Notes: generated by a model from the sequence alone, not told the origin. Shown: positions 1 through 12,757, counted from the first letter of the stretch. The stretch is DNA of 64,000 bases from Lasioglossum baleicum (GCF_051020765.1 NC_134941.1:5952001-6016000), one strand, 5' to 3'. A program made the numbers and translations.

Positions 1-602
1 TGGAGCAACATGTTCTAGTTGTGTAAATCTTTCAAACAATATAAAAAATAAGTATTTATTGATCACGTTGCACGCGGTAATGTGTCTGACCAGTCCTCAG
101 TGTTTCTACTTAAAATGAACTGTAGCATATGGAAATGCATTCTTCATGAGAAAACCAATGAAAATGGAGCAACATCTTCTAGTTGAGTAAATCTTTCAAA
201 CAATATAAAAAATAAGTATTCATTGATCACGTTGCACGGTAATGTGTCTGACCAGTCCTCAGTGTTTCTACTTAAAATGAACTGTAGCATATGGAAATGC
301 ATTCTTCATGAGAAAACCAATGAAAATGGAGCAACATGTTCTAGTTGTGTAAATCTTTCAAACAATATAAAAAATAAGTATTCATTGATCACGTTGCACG
401 CGGTAATGTGTCTGACCAGTCCTCAGTGTTTCTACTTAAAATGAACTGTAGCATATGGAAATGCATTCTTCATGAGAAAAACAATGAAAATAGAGCAACA
501 TGTTCTACTCTTGTAAATCAAACGATATAAAAAATAAGTATTTATTGACCCACGTTGCACAGGCTAATGTGTCTGACCAGTCCTCAGTGTTTCTACTTAA
601 AA
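1..602. repeat. Tandem array, unit about 163 bp, about 3.7 copies
   Basis: The phrase GGAGCAACATGTTCTAGTTG (with small changes) recurs at about 2, 166, 328 and 492, so the unit is 162-164 bp. Each unit contains the same order of blocks: an AATATAAAAAATAAGTATT block, a GATCACGTTGCAC block, then GTCTGACCAGTCCTCAGTG. The last unit is more diverged and ends near 602. The array runs off the left edge, so its true length is unknown. The short reading frame inside it is a by-product of the repeat. Confidence 0.95.
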
Positions 603-2148
603 CAAACTCTGGCAGCTTCTTGCTTCAAGATATTGTCTAGTTTCTTTCTAATTTAAGGTAACCATTTTATATCGTTTCATAAGGAGGGAGGATTGTAACA
701 ATTATTATAATATATAATTATATCGGAACCGTATTATACGAGGATTGCGCGTATATTGGAGAGAATTAAACTTTATTACGATTTTATGATGCAGAATGGT
801 TCATTCGATTGTTCGAATTTCGGTTGCATTAACTAAATTACTGCGTTAATAAATTGCCGCAATAGAAAACGTTGAAAAGCCCGAAGGGAAAACAATATCG
901 AGCCGGTCTTCCATGAAATTGACTAATACCCGTAGGAGTGTATTACAACCTCGTCCCCGGCTCTCATTACCGTGCACCCGGTATTTGAATGCGACGGCGA
1001 AGGCGAGGACGTGCCGGTTGCAACCCCGTTCGGGGCAAGGTGCTCATCTGCCGGCGAAGTATCACGTAAGGAGTTACATCGAAAGAGTAGGGTGGTGAAG
1101 CAGCCCCCCCCCCCGGAAGTATGTTCGTCGGCTGGGTGTGGGTGGGAGTAATTATTTAAATATACGTCGCCCACGGCGAGCATCGAGCGGGAATATTTCA
1201 CAGGTCGCGCCATATTACGCCAGTAACTTACGTCCGGCCATCCGGGCCAGATGTTTCTGGAAGGCTGAGACGAACGAGTATTTACGGGGAGAGCCGAGTT
1301 CATCCGATTCCTGCGGCGGTCGGCTCCGATTCGTGTCACGTGGCCGGCTCCCGGCCGAGTGGTGGGGATTCAAGGTACGTAGTGGGAGTATCGTTGGGGA
1401 GGAGAGGTGTCCAGAGTGGGAGAACCGTTAGAGGGGAGGGGCGCTCTGGAGTGGTGGAACCAGAGGTGGCTGTTGTACCCGATATTGATGTCAAGGTCTT
1501 CCATCTCGGTTGTACTCTCTTCTCCCGTGGGTCACGCGAAATCAATAGGATAAAATCGTTGCCGACAGGCATCGTCTCTTCTCGCTTCCCAGCCACTACC
1601 ATCCGTCTGTTCTGAACGACGCACTGCCAGCCACCGGGATTAAATTACAATACATTTAAGGGTTTATTTAGAATGTACCGTTCCAAAGACTTCGCCCCCG
1701 TGCAAGCGACCACGCACCTTTGATCCTGCAGGAGTGGATACTCCAGCGGCGTTATAGCCGCTTTCCGCTCCACGCGAGCTTTTTTGAAACAGCCCTTTAA
1801 AGAACCTGCTGCTCACCCTTTCTTTCGTAGCAGACGCTGCTGTGAGTTACATTGTACAGGAACCGTTCAAATTAATTCACAGCCAGCACAATTTTTCAAT
1901 CTGTCTATTAACGAACGAGAAATTTATTGTATAATTTTTCGAATGCATGAAGTTACTTTTGCACGATGTTGGATAGATAGTATACTCAACAACTGGAAAT
2001 GGAAGACGTCCCCTTACAATATAGGGTAGTGCCTTATGTTCACTTTTTATTGTAATGTAATTCTGTAAACAAACAGCAAATTTACTGAGAAATGCACGTA
2101 CGTATCTACACATAAAAATATAGTTCATGACAACTTTATAATTATTTC
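603..2148. other. No gene recognised; GC-rich island
   Basis: The first 300 bases are AT-rich and plain. From about 900 to 1800 the sequence becomes GC- and CpG-rich, with several overlapping open frames of 60-140 codons on both strands. None shows a protein-like composition, and no exon with paired splice sites stood out. It could be a regulatory island or an unrecognised exon. Confidence 0.4.
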
Positions 2149-2152
2149 TTAA

Positions 2153-2343
2153 CACTAAACCTACCAAGTCTTCAAAGTAACAAGATTAATTTTATTTAGA
2201 CTTTGTGCAGCTCTTATTGTAATACGCCCACTACTATAGATATCTATACAATCGTTTCTTATGAAATCAATTTTATTATTTTTCTAATTGTAAAATAAAG
2301 AACCTGGAACCGGTCATTCTGACCGGTGTTGGTAGGTTTAGTG
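2153..2343. mobile_element. TTAA-flanked MITE with CACTA ends, copy 1
   Basis: The 191-bp element begins CACTAAACCTACCAA and ends TTGGTAGGTTTAGTG, an inverted repeat of about 15 bp. It is flanked by TTAA on the left (2149-2152) and TTGA on the right (2344-2347). Related copies lie at 22179-22367 and 58385-58585. A TTAA target duplication is the hallmark of the piggyBac superfamily; the CACTA terminus is not the usual piggyBac end, so the superfamily is inferred only from the target site. No coding capacity. Confidence 0.75.
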
Positions 2344-2347
2344 TTGA

Positions 2348-5300
2348 TGAATTTTGTAAGGCTGGTCACAAAGTTGATTCATACAAATAAAAATGAATTG
2401 TCATAGTTACGGTGCACCCTAGAGGATTCAGCACAGTATTAAATAGTTTAGCTTTCTGCAATGTATGAAAGTTCTATTACGTGTCGTAAAAATTTATGTC
2501 CCTTTGCGGCGGTGAATTCTGCAATGTTACGCAGCAACGACGTTATTTCCGCATTCTTCTCCGCATACGGAGAAACTTTGCAATTCCTTACCGCTGTCTG
2601 TCCACGTTCATGCATCGTAAGAGCGGTTAATCACCGTGACTTTAATTTCAGTGTTATCACATGCAGCTTTTTCTCCCTCCAACAATCCCACGGGACCAAG
2701 TTGTCGTGCGTAATAAATTATGCTACACCCCGCTTTGTCTCCATGTCCGATTGTTTCCCTTTTTCTCCCCTCCGCGTTCCCCGGTAACTGAACTCCGCCG
2801 AGGCCGTTTCTTGCAGTTTTGCTTTCGCTTTACTCCACTTTAGGGAGTACTTACTGCAACTTCTCACAATTGTTTACAGCTTCGTCATCGTTACTGTTTC
2901 GTTCTTGTCGTGGGAGCTTCCGAACGGTCCGTTCGAAACAAATTGAAAAGCCTCGTGTATATTTAATTGTCAGGTTGGAAATACAACGCAGAACTTTACA
3001 ATGCAACGACTCATGAATTATCTTTCAGTGATAATTTTTTATTACTCTCGCTAAGAGACAAATGCAATTATGAACAGTCACTGGTTACCAGTCCGTCACC
3101 CTTTCATTAGTTCCCATTTTACTTCGTAACTCTCCATCTGCAACCTTATTTTTAACGACATTGTCTGCATCTGCATCGTTCGTGCAGTTGCTTTTAGGTT
3201 CCTGTGTTTTAAAAAGTAACAAAAAATTCTAGAATGCTTTCCAAAAATTTTTTATAAAGAAAGAACAATTTAGGTAAAAAAAAAATATGGAAAAATGAGA
3301 GAATACTGTGAGGCTTATGACTAGACTGCCGGATATTTATGCAAGATAAAAATTTTCGATCTCGATTGCAAGTGATAGGAGCCACACAAAAATGTCTTCC
3401 TTTCTATTACGGCTTCATCCCTTTGGTGAACTATTGGGGCTGATGGGGTTCCATCAAAATTTATGCTGATAATTATTTAATGATGAAATTTTACAGAAGT
3501 GGATATTAAATATATTAATTGCCTCATTGCATCTAAAAAATTTTTAACGGCCGTTTAAAGGTTAATGAGCCGAAAGTATTGATATATTGACATTCTAAAT
3601 ATTTTCACTGACTTCACTGTTTATTTATACCCCAAATTTTGTGTTAACAATAAGACTGTCCGCAACTTGGGTCGCTTAGGATCCATACTTAGAATACTGG
3701 TTAGTCGAACACGAGCTGGCCGAATCTAGTGTAAAATAAAAATCGAAGAAAAACAGTGAGACTAAAACCGACCCAGTATGCAGATGGAGGGTTACTTTCC
3801 ATTTATTTATTACTACCCGTTCTGTGATGTCTGTGGACCAAAGAGAAGCAGCTTTCGAGTCACAGGTTTTCCATTTCAAAGTATATCAGTGCTCTCTTAG
3901 CTGCTGCAGTTTTTGCTCCGTTTACTGCGACTTTGTGTCCTCTTTATCCTCTCTATTGTATCACTCCTTGTAACCGAGACTGCTTTATTCTAGTTGCAGG
4001 ATTTAGAGCTTAGAAAAATCCTGTAGGAAACAGAATAGAACAGAAGGAAGTACAAACTTGGGGTTAGTGAACACTATAACGCGGTTCTGCTGGGAACAGA
4101 GATCACAGAACAGGCCTCCGAATGCTCGTTCTGTGGACTGTAACATCATATTTCACGCGTACTTAATCCTTTCCATTTTGACTTTTAATTTATTTTGAAC
4201 AAGTTGCAGGAAGAAAATATTCTCTTCATCCTGTAGCTGCACCGATAAGCTTTCGAACTTCAGCGAGTTGTGCTGAAGCGAAGTTTAACTGCTTACTTAA
4301 TAATTTTGAGTCTGACTTGTTGGTGAACGTTTGAATTAGATTCTGCGGAGATGAACGTCGCTCACTTTACGTGTGCTAATCAACGAAAACGATTGCAGTA
4401 ACTCAAAGTGATGCAGTCTTTAAAAGTATGTAATCAAAGTATGCAATTTTCAAATAAATTGATTGTTCCTCATCAACAACATCAAATAAGTAAATCGAAA
4501 ATTGTTTTCTTTGGAGATGAATATACGTCACTTTTCAAAATGTTTTATACAGCAAATTTTACGAAAGTCAGATGAGTAGAAGAAACTTGCATCTATCAAC
4601 GCGTTTTTTTTCAGAAAGAAATTTGTGTTCTTGCTAAAACATAAGAGAGATCAAAATTGAGTATTCTTAAAAAGATTATACGTATCATTTAAATCACACA
4701 AGTTTATAATTGTCTCATATATCTAGAGTACATAAGTAAATTAGAAAGCGTATTACTAAAATTCAGTTCGATTATTTTGTTTGTGACAAAAGAAATAAAG
4801 TTTGACATTTTCAGAGAATCAGTTAAAACTAATTGTAAGTAGAATTCAATATTTTTAGAAGCCTGATTCAGAAACAACGAATCTCTTTACATGGTTCGTC
4901 CCCAAAAGAAAAATGCACCCTTCCAGATTTTAAGTACTGATTGAATTCAGGTTCTTCGACAGCATGACTTCTATCGTTTCACCTTACCATCGTAGATATA
5001 ATTACGTACAACGTGTCGAACAGCTCGAATGGAAATGTTCTTATGTGATAGCTTTCGAACGCTGTGTCACGTATACCTCTTTATATTGTCCGATCACGAA
5101 ACTCGATATCTACTTTGACAGGCCAGAATCTGGCAACTCCGTTTGGTCGATTGACGTCATTGAATGTACTAAAGGTCTATCGATTTATTTCCCATGACTT
5201 CTCCATTAGAAATGCATCACCAAAGTTTAGAACTTGTTTCTCATTCTTGTGGCGTCCATGCGATAAGGATAACTATTTTATCTGTGACTTTTGATAGCTT

Positions 5301-6309
5301 AACTCTTTCAGGATCTTGGCACCAATAGAAATCGTTGATAAGTATATTTATTTATCTAAAGTTTTCTTTTATTTTATTGATTTCCACTTGAAAGAATTAA
5401 TGGAGAATTTTACTAGTCAATAAGATCTGATCACTATATAAAGATTTTAATTAATGGACCATTTTATTAATTACTATGTTGTTCTTTATGGTACAGGTAA
5501 TATACATGTAATTATATTAAAATTATAATAGTAAATTGTTCTAATCCAGAAATTCGAATTTAATACACTTTAATAAATATTTGATTACTTAATATAACTA
5601 GAAAATCGGAGTTAATACTTTTAATCAAATTCATTTTAAAAAAGAATGAATTATTTTATGATAAAATGTGGGTTGAACAACGTCTCAAGGAAACGGAAAA
5701 TAATATTTGCGTAATCTAAAAGATTATATTGGTTGTATGAAGAATTGATCACTCATTGTCACGAGCAGGAATGCATCAGTGTATTTTTCAATGGCATCGG
5801 TTTCCCCGCCGCTGTGCGTACAGGCGAGTGGAAAAGCTCAGATTGAATGCTTACCAATTCTTTTAAATAAATAACGTTCTTTTCCCTCATCAGCCAGTTT
5901 CGTAAAGCGATTCCACTGGCAACAGGTGCACGAGCAAAAAATCCGAGGAAGAGGTTATATCAACTCAGGATTTCAGATTAATGGGATAATCTGGAAGAGA
6001 GGTTGCAGAAGAGTGACTGCCGCGGAAACGGATAAATTCCAGACGTACGATGCAAATTACACATGAAATTTTAAAGGGGATTATTTAAAAGCGAATCCCT
6101 CTGATGGCATTACAAATTTCCATTCGAGGATTTCGCGTATGCATATAGTAATATACATGGTACGACTCGTAAGTCAACTTTCGTATAAAACTTTGATCAT
6201 AATAACAGATAAAATCAAGTCATCATAGTCTCATTTATTATTATTCAACGAGGAAATACATTTCTATTTCACTTCTTATAATTTACTTCGAAACTTTTTA
6301 TGTTGAATA
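2348..6309. other. No gene recognised
   Basis: AT-rich intronic or intergenic DNA with short random frames only. The stretch 2461-2850 is slightly richer in GC and pyrimidines. The only recognisable item is a damaged copy of MITE family A at 3322-3410. No convincing splice-site pair around a coding frame was seen. Confidence 0.4.
3322..3410 (+). mobile_element. Family A hAT-like MITE, 5' fragment
   Basis: The start TAGACTGCCGGATATTTATGCAAGATAAAAA follows the left end of family A with small changes (first bases TAGACTGCCGGATATTTATG), continuing through the GATTGCAAG and GGAGCCA blocks seen in the fuller copy at 16792-16989. Similarity fades after about 3410, and no right end or target duplication is visible. 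Confidence 0.6.
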
Positions 6310-6317
6310 ATGATCTG

Positions 6318-6513
6318 TAGACTGCGAATCTTTATGGAAAATAAAATCTTTCTACCTAAATTATAACAAGGTGAAATAAATATTTAATTTCTTGTTGAAT
6401 ACATTTAATAGGTTAAAACTAATATAGAAGTATATTAAAATTCTTCAGATTTTGTTACCGTCAGAAATTAGACCTACTCATTTTTATCATAAATGCATAA
6501 AATCCGCAGTCTA
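6318..6513 (+). mobile_element. Family A hAT-like MITE
   Basis: A 196-bp element starting TAGACTGCGAATCTTTATGG and ending with CATAAAATCCGCAGTCTA. The flanks ATGATCTG (6310-6317) and ATGATCCG (6514-6521) match at 7 of 8 bases, which fits an 8-bp target duplication of the hAT superfamily. It has no reading frame, so it would need an enzyme from elsewhere to move. Confidence 0.85.
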
Positions 6514-6521
6514 ATGATCCG

Positions 6522-7290
6522 CTATGTAGTAATTTAATACTGCCATTATTCCTGCTGTGGGTGGGTTGTTTTTCTTTGCTTCAAATTTATTTTTCCACCT
6601 AATTTCACGGAGGCCACGTTTCATTCAAAATGGTCAGATTATCGTAGAGACTCGTGGTAAAAATAAAGTAAAAAAGTATTACTAATTTTATTTATTACAT
6701 GCTCAATTTCTAGTATTTTCAAAAATTGCACATTCCACAAATGTATAAAGATGTACAGTCTATAGTAATTATACTTAATATAATGCCACTGCCTCTGGGT
6801 GTCGAATTTCTTTCAGAATGCACTATTAGTTTTGCTGCGGTTTCTTACTTGTCAGATTGTTTTTTCTCCTTTTCTTTGCTTTACCACTACAGGATGAATT
6901 CCTTCACTTCAAATTCATTTTATTCTTTTACGTAGTTCCATGGAGCCCATTATTCTAGCCAGCTTTGTATATGACATGACAATGCGTCTTCATACGTCTT
7001 GACAAGGCGAGCTTGTCTCGGCGGATGCACGGCTTGTGTCGGCCGTGTGTACGAAATTTACCCGCGCACCCAGTCTTGTCAAGCTCTACTAATACTATAC
7101 AGAGAATAGTACTAATATATCACATTTACACATTAACATCAAGCTTATATTTCAATTATGATTTTCCACGTACGCTTCCCTTCGCCAACCACCCTCCTTG
7201 TTCGAAAGAAAATATTTTGCAGCTTCAAGTACAATTTTCTTCGGTTATTTTATGTTTGCACAATAGCTTCATAAATTATTTGTAACAACA
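6522..7290. other. No gene recognised
   Basis: AT-rich sequence. Two pyrimidine-rich patches (about 6541-6620 and 6826-6950) resemble each other loosely, each with TTTCTTTGCTT and a following CTTCAAAT block, which may be an old duplication. A small GC-rich patch lies at 7000-7080. Nothing coding is supported. Confidence 0.35.
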
Positions 7291-7453
7291 AGACTGCGGT
7301 TTTTATGCAAAATAAAATTTTTATGTGTCACTTGCAATAAAAGGAAGTTAAATAGAAGTTTATTGCTTCAGTTAATTATTTCAATTGTTTGAGAATGACG
7401 TGTGTAACATTTTATGTTTCATCTACTCATTCTTGCCATAAATGCATCAAATC
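7291..7453 (+). mobile_element. Family A hAT-like MITE, diverged
   Basis: Starts AGACTGCGGTTTTTATGCAA and ends near CATAAATGCATCAAATC, the family A order of blocks, with the final CCGCAGTCTA lost. No target duplication was found, consistent with erosion of the right end. Confidence 0.65.
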
Positions 7454-10161
7454 ATAATTGTACAATAATGTTTGCAATTGTTTTGCATCAACGTCAGTCA
7501 TATTCGTCAGCAATAAACTTCTTGCTTGAATGCTTCTATTACAACGCTGTAACTTTCAAAACGATTACCATCATTATTTTAAATAATTTGTGTACATTCT
7601 TTGAATGTTACTTAACAAGCATACCAAATTTGAAATTATAACACCTCGCCACTTTTCTCCACAAGAAGTCTTGTTTCCGACATTAATTTCGAATCGAACA
7701 ACGACGCAAACAGTAAAACACTTAAAGCTGAATAACAAATGTTCCCGGACAATAACAACCTTCACCCTCCGAATCGCGATTCCTAATTAGCAATATCATA
7801 TTTAATACAGAGATTCCAGCCGCATGAATTACAAATGATCGCTCCAATTCCGGTAGACCGACGGATTACTCGGAGTTCATGAAACTTTCATTAATTTCTA
7901 CTAGAACGTCACATTATTAATTCAGTATTTGAACAAATCCGATTTGTCATCGAGAAATTTTCAGATAATGAGCTTACGGAGGAGGACGGTGTCAAGATGT
8001 CCGCTTAATCCGGAGCGCGCGGGCGCGACGTTTAATCCGCGTTTCATCGTTCGTCATAAACAAGCGAAACGCTCTGGCAATCGTTACATCGAAAATGGAG
8101 TACGGAGAGTGGAGGGCGGCGCGACGGGGCACTTTTATCGCGTCAAAACGTTGTAATTGCTTCGAGCCGTGGCATTTTCCAGTTTGTTTCTCGGTTCCTA
8201 AGCCAATTAAAACTTGATCGAGCCGTAGACGTGGCGGGAGAGATGGAGAAACCCAGTTAGCTGGATGAAGTAAGCAAAGACCGGTGTGCAGGAGCTGCTG
8301 GCCCAATGAAATTGACGGCGACGGCGTCGATTTTGAAAAATTCGATTAGCGGCTACAATGGCCGGGCACCCTTGGTTCCTGGAGCATCCCTTTGCCGTTC
8401 GCTCATTTCCGACCGCCATCCCAATCATCCCTTTCCCGTTTCCTCTCCGCTTCTCGGCTTTTATCCGCGACATTCTGCCTTTCGATCTCGTCCCCGAAAC
8501 CATGCCACGTGTCGGACCGTGACCATGCACGTTTTTCACCGGGCGCGTTGTTAAGCGAAGGATTCTCTTGAAATATTGAAGGATAGACCGCGCCGGTGGA
8601 TGCCAGTCTTTATTAGCGCGAAATTGACGCTCGTCACGACTTCAAAGTCCGGTTCAATGTTGGAAAGTCAATAAATGTTGTTACGATGTCTTATTGTGTT
8701 CACGGTGTCTATGTCTTAGAGTCGCGAATAGCGTCAAAGTCTAAATTCCTTGGCGTTCGCTAGCTGACCAAGCCGAATCATCTCCGTGACTCACAAGAGA
8801 AACCCCGTGACAGACAGAGTTGTGCAGAATTACAATTGAATTATTCCAGGAATTATAATTACGGAGTAATTGAATTACATTGTCATAAGAATACAACTAA
8901 GAATTTAGCCTAACCTCTGAAAACTCTTCTGACGGTCACAAATCGTCTAGCTGAGCTACATTTCGAACGGGACTGAATGGCCGTGAATGACCTTGGAACA
9001 CGAAAGTGTTACAGGTCCGAGGATTGAAGGTGAGGACCAACCCAGACCTTCTAAGTGCAGAATGTCGGTCATCGGGAGGACCGTTAGGTCCAGGGCGGAG
9101 GACCCAAGTGTCCTCAAGCTCCCGACAATGGTCCATTGTCTCCAGAAGCGCGCTGCTAACTAGATGATGTTGAAGTGTGATCGTCGAGGTGCAACAAAGA
9201 TCGCCCGGGTCCTCGATGAAAGGTGCTGTAAAATTCGGGTTCCCCTCGCCGACCCCAACTCACGTCGGTCTAAATATTTAGATCGTTCGCGTCTTCCAAG
9301 TGAAAAACGAAACCCGATGCCAGACGCGGCGAGTGGAAAGTTGGAAGGGCGGTTGCATGGCCTGCAGCTAGGCGGGGATGCAGCGAACAAAAGCCGCAAC
9401 CCTCGCACCTCGAAGGCAGTCGCTTAGAAAGACAGAAAAGCTGCCACGTATATGGTCGCCCGGGGAAGCAGTGGATAAAATAGATTTCCCGCTAGCCGTC
9501 AGCTAGCCGACTAGAGAATGAACCCGCGTTTTCAAATAAAGTTCTTTTCCCCTACCCTTTCTCGCGCTGCCGCGCATCTCGCTCCGTTGATGTTATTATT
9601 ATCGCGCAACACGGCAAGAAATTGCTAGCTTCGCCACCCCTCCCTCCCACCACCCTCGCGCAATAAAATACGATCTCGCAATATTCGCGAATTTACGTAA
9701 ATTGTTACATTCGCGTTTTGCCTTGTAATTCACTAATATTTGTATTTTATCGCGCGAGCTGCTTCCAGCAGTCTAGCGTAATGTTCTTGCGAATTGTAAC
9801 GCGGGAACGCGGGTGTTCCTCTTGTATCGTTTAATAACCCGGTCGGCGCGAACCGGAGAATTAATTTGTTACAGGTTGAAGTCCCCTGTTCGTTGACTTG
9901 ATCTGTGGAACGTATGGTAACCTTACTTGGAGACGGAACAATGGTTTATTCCGTGTTGTTTAATATTTCATTTAGCGGAGAATTTCCTTGTTCACCTAGA
10001 AACATTCATAATACGGATACACATGTGTACCTCAAACTGAAAAATAGAAAGGATAAAAGGTAATATCCAGTAAAGGCCATTTTTGTGAATTTAATATAAA
10101 AATATAAATGCAACAATTGTCCAAAGTTAATTTCAATTTCAATTTCTAGAAATTAGACATT
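7454..10161. other. No gene recognised; two GC-rich stretches
   Basis: From 7970 to 8650 and from 8930 to 9860 the sequence is GC- and CpG-rich, with overlapping open frames of 60-110 codons on both strands, none of which I recognise. Around 8830-8880 there is a short AT-rich stretch with repeated AATTAC-type words. No exon with a good acceptor, open frame and donor together was found. These islands could be regulatory. Confidence 0.35.
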
Positions 10162-10169
10162 TTAATAAC

Positions 10170-10316
10170 TAGACTGCAGAAATTGACTGCATAAAATAAT
10201 ATCGTTATGTTTTCAATGTAAAAAATCTATTAAGGGATGAAATGAATTTTTATTTAATTCTCGCTGCCCATAACTGTTGCAAAACATTTTTATTTCGCAC
10301 GAACAGCCGCAGTCTA
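10170..10316 (-). mobile_element. Family A hAT-like MITE, internally shortened
   Basis: A 147-bp element in reverse orientation, starting TAGACTGCAGAAATTGACTG and ending AACAGCCGCAGTCTA. It is flanked by a perfect 8-bp duplication, TTAATAAC, at 10162-10169 and 10317-10324. This is one of the four copies that fix the family's ends and target-site length exactly. Confidence 0.9.
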
Positions 10317-10324
10317 TTAATAAC

Positions 10325-11357
10325 GGTTTACGAAGGTTCGTGTATTTATTTAATTTTGCAAATCTAGGTGTGTCGAACGTAGCTGCATCCACGATATCAC
10401 ATTTGATCAAGTCGCGAATGAAATGAAAGTCCCGTTGGAAGTCGCTCGGGTTTTTATCGCGCGGTGTATCATCGTTCACCGGCATCTGTTGCAAATCCAT
10501 AGAATCCACGGTACTAATTACATCGAATAAAACCGTAAAATACGGGACTTTTTTTTATCCCGACTTCTATCGATTATTCCATTTATCCCGGGAACGCGGA
10601 TGAACGTTCTCGCATGGAACACGTAAGCTTGTGAAACGATATTTCGACCGAGCTGAAATTTGTCCTGTAACCTTTTCTCATCAATGGCGTGCGCGCGCGG
10701 CGTGTGGACGGGGGACGAACGCGGAGCGAACGATATAGTGAAATGAAAAATGTTTGCAATCAACGTTGTCAAAAAGTTCAATAAATCCGGGTCGGATCTG
10801 AGAATTTCGGATTCATGGCCATTGGGACAGTGTGTTCCATGGGAGAGCGTCGGCAGAATGTTCAAGCGTCGCCCCGTTTTGCGACGGATATTGGATTTTC
10901 TCTGTTTCCGCGCGTGTTGGTTTCGTGCCGACCCCATGTTTGTTGACAGAACTGTACAATTCGAGTATTTTTCTTCTTCCACGGCCTGACCGAACACGGA
11001 TCACGAAAACACGTCCAACATTGTTACGGCTTAGTCTAGGCTTATCTGCCGGCTTTGGAAGACAATTTTAATAATTTGCGTCCCCATTCTCGCGGAAATG
11101 GAATTTTTACTCGGGATTGCTTTGACACCAAGCCACTCATGGCTTTCTCGTTTCGGCACTTTACATTTTTATCGCTCCGTAGTCTGGTATCGGTATTATC
11201 CCTGGCTCATTGTAACCGCACTACCGATCACGTTTATAGCATGGATCTTCGGAAAATAGATATTTGACTGCGTTTAAAGCGGTGTAAGAGGGATGAAAAA
11301 GGAAAGGGAGCTAAAGCAGTTGTAGAGCAACTGGTGCTCCGAGAGTCGATGACATAG
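10325..11357. other. No gene recognised; GC-rich segment
   Basis: Contains a mixed GC-rich stretch (10560-11260) with a 159-codon open frame on the minus strand (10997 to 10518) and shorter overlapping frames on the plus strand. Their composition looks random and no family was recognised, so I do not call a gene. Confidence 0.35.
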
Positions 11358-11360
11358 AAT

Positions 11361-11512
11361 CGGCTACCCCCACCTAACTGGCTAGCGTGAGAGGGGAATA
11401 CGATATCCCCTTCTCAGGGGATCAGCTACCCCCACCATCGCGATCCGCTCAGCCGTCCGAGAGGGGAATAGCTCGTATTCCCCTCTTACGCTAGCCGGCC
11501 GGGTAGGGGTAG
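11361..11512. repeat. GC-rich palindrome, possible MITE
   Basis: An inverted repeat of about 40 bp: the left arm starts GGCTACCCCCACCTAACTGG and contains GCTAGCGTGAGAGGGGAATA; the right arm contains TATTCCCCTCTTACGCTAGC and ends GGGTAGGGGTAGC. The arms are separated by about 65 bp, which hold a second pair of short repeats (GAGGGGAATA, TACCCCCACC). No clear target duplication was seen, so it could be a transposon remnant or a simple hairpin. Confidence 0.7.
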
Positions 11513-11586
11513 CTAGACCATCTAGTACAATATTATAGGCGCATTTCAGCCAAAGAGAATCTTATTATACAATGAAATTATTAAGA

Positions 11587-12246
11587 TAAAGGAGGGATTC
11601 ATATCGATCGCAAGATTTTCTAATTAGAATAATAGTAATAGTTTTTTCGGCGCAATGGTTCGATCAATTTCTACACTAAATATAGCTATGTTTTGTTGTC
11701 GGGCATTTTAACGTTTCGATTCGGATTTGAATCTGTTAACGTTTCGATTCTGATTGGAATCAGTTAATGTCCCGAGCTATTCTATTGGACGAAAAGAAAG
11801 GTGGCGTGTTTCGTCTTAGACCCGCTAGAGGATTCATCAGTAAGGCTATCTAGCGGGCTTTGCCTTAGACATAAGGGTCAGAAGACTTTACGAGGAAAGT
11901 TATTAATATACTAATTGATGACAGTGCAGTAACTTGCGAGAAAGTTTGTTTGACCATTTTGTCCATCTTGCGGACGGGGTCGAAACTAGGCTTTCTCGAA
12001 CTCTGTAAATCTTCGCCATGTTTGTGATAAAGGAGGGATTCATATCGATCGCAAGATTTTCTAATTAGAATAATAGTAATATATTTTTTTCGGCGCAATG
12101 GTTCGATCATTGATCAATGGACATTAACTGATTCCAATCCGAATCGAAACGTTAAAATGCCCTACAACAACATAGCTATATTTAGTGTAGAAATTGATCG
12201 AACCATTGCGCCGAAAAAAAATATTACTATTATTCTAATTAGAAAT
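11587..12246. mobile_element. Family D element with long inverted and direct repeats
   Basis: Left and right arms of about 110 bp (11619-11730 and 12136-12246) are inverted copies that include GGCGCAATGGTTCGATCAAT and TTTCTACACTAAATATAGCT. In addition a third copy of the outer part (AAGGAGGGATTCATATCGAT and onward) lies at 12017-12115 as a direct repeat of 11587-11680. A related shorter element lies at 19790-20063 and shares the central GGTGG-GTGTTTCGTC and CCCGCTAGAGGA words. No transposase frame remains and the superfamily is unknown. Confidence 0.8.
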
Positions 12247-12718
12247 TATTAAGCCCTATCAATTCGTGGACTTTTTTTCAAATTTCAAGAAAGTCTTTGG
12301 CTGAAGCTTACAATTGCCTCACCCCCTTTCTGGAAGCTAGTATCAGAATATGACTTTTGTTCTTGGCAATTACAATTACAATTTGCAGAGATATTTGCAG
12401 AAAATTCTTTTTGCCTAGCAAATCTCGGTAAGTATGTAATCTTCGTGAAAACAATAGTTATAAGAACGTAATGCTATAGAAGGTTTAAATTCTGCTTAGA
12501 GGGAACTGATGGCTACTTCTACCGGACTTAGGCCATCGCGCGCGCGGACTAATAGTATTTCATCAGTCAATCTATTTCGCGTTTACCGAAGCAAGTAACG
12601 ACGTCCATATAGATCGATTTGCACGTGCAGTGGCTTGTTTGGGCTTATTAAGCTCCGATGTTAACTTAAGTGACGATATACACGTGTTTCGTCGTTCGAC
12701 CCTCGTTTCGACGGAACT
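12247..12718. other. No gene recognised; flank of a candidate promoter
   Basis: AT-rich to about 12480, then GC-richer with CGCGCGCGG at about 12538-12546. It leads into the TATA/initiator arrangement at 12722-12752 and may hold its upstream control sites, though none is identifiable by eye. Confidence 0.3.
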
Positions 12719-12720
12719 GC

Positions 12721-12757
12721 ATATATTAGTCCCGCCGGGCCGCGCCGTGTCAAGTGC
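12721..12757 (+). promoter_or_regulatory. Candidate core promoter: TATA box plus initiator
   Basis: A TATATT box starts at 12722 and a TCAAGT initiator-like hexamer has its A at 12752, exactly 30 bases downstream, the usual spacing in arthropod TATA promoters. The sequence between is GC-rich. A consensus splice donor follows at 12787. The match is by motif and spacing only; I see no supporting coding exon nearby. Confidence 0.4.

Noticed and set aside
923..1339. 138-codon minus-strand frame
   Set aside because: It lies in a GC-rich island with open frames on both strands, and neither looks like a protein.
10518..10997. 159-codon minus-strand frame
   Set aside because: No recognisable motif, random-looking composition, and competing frames on the other strand in the same GC-rich stretch.
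11865..12110. 81-codon minus-strand frame
   Set aside because: Falls entirely inside the family D repeat and is not conserved in its relative at 19790-20063.
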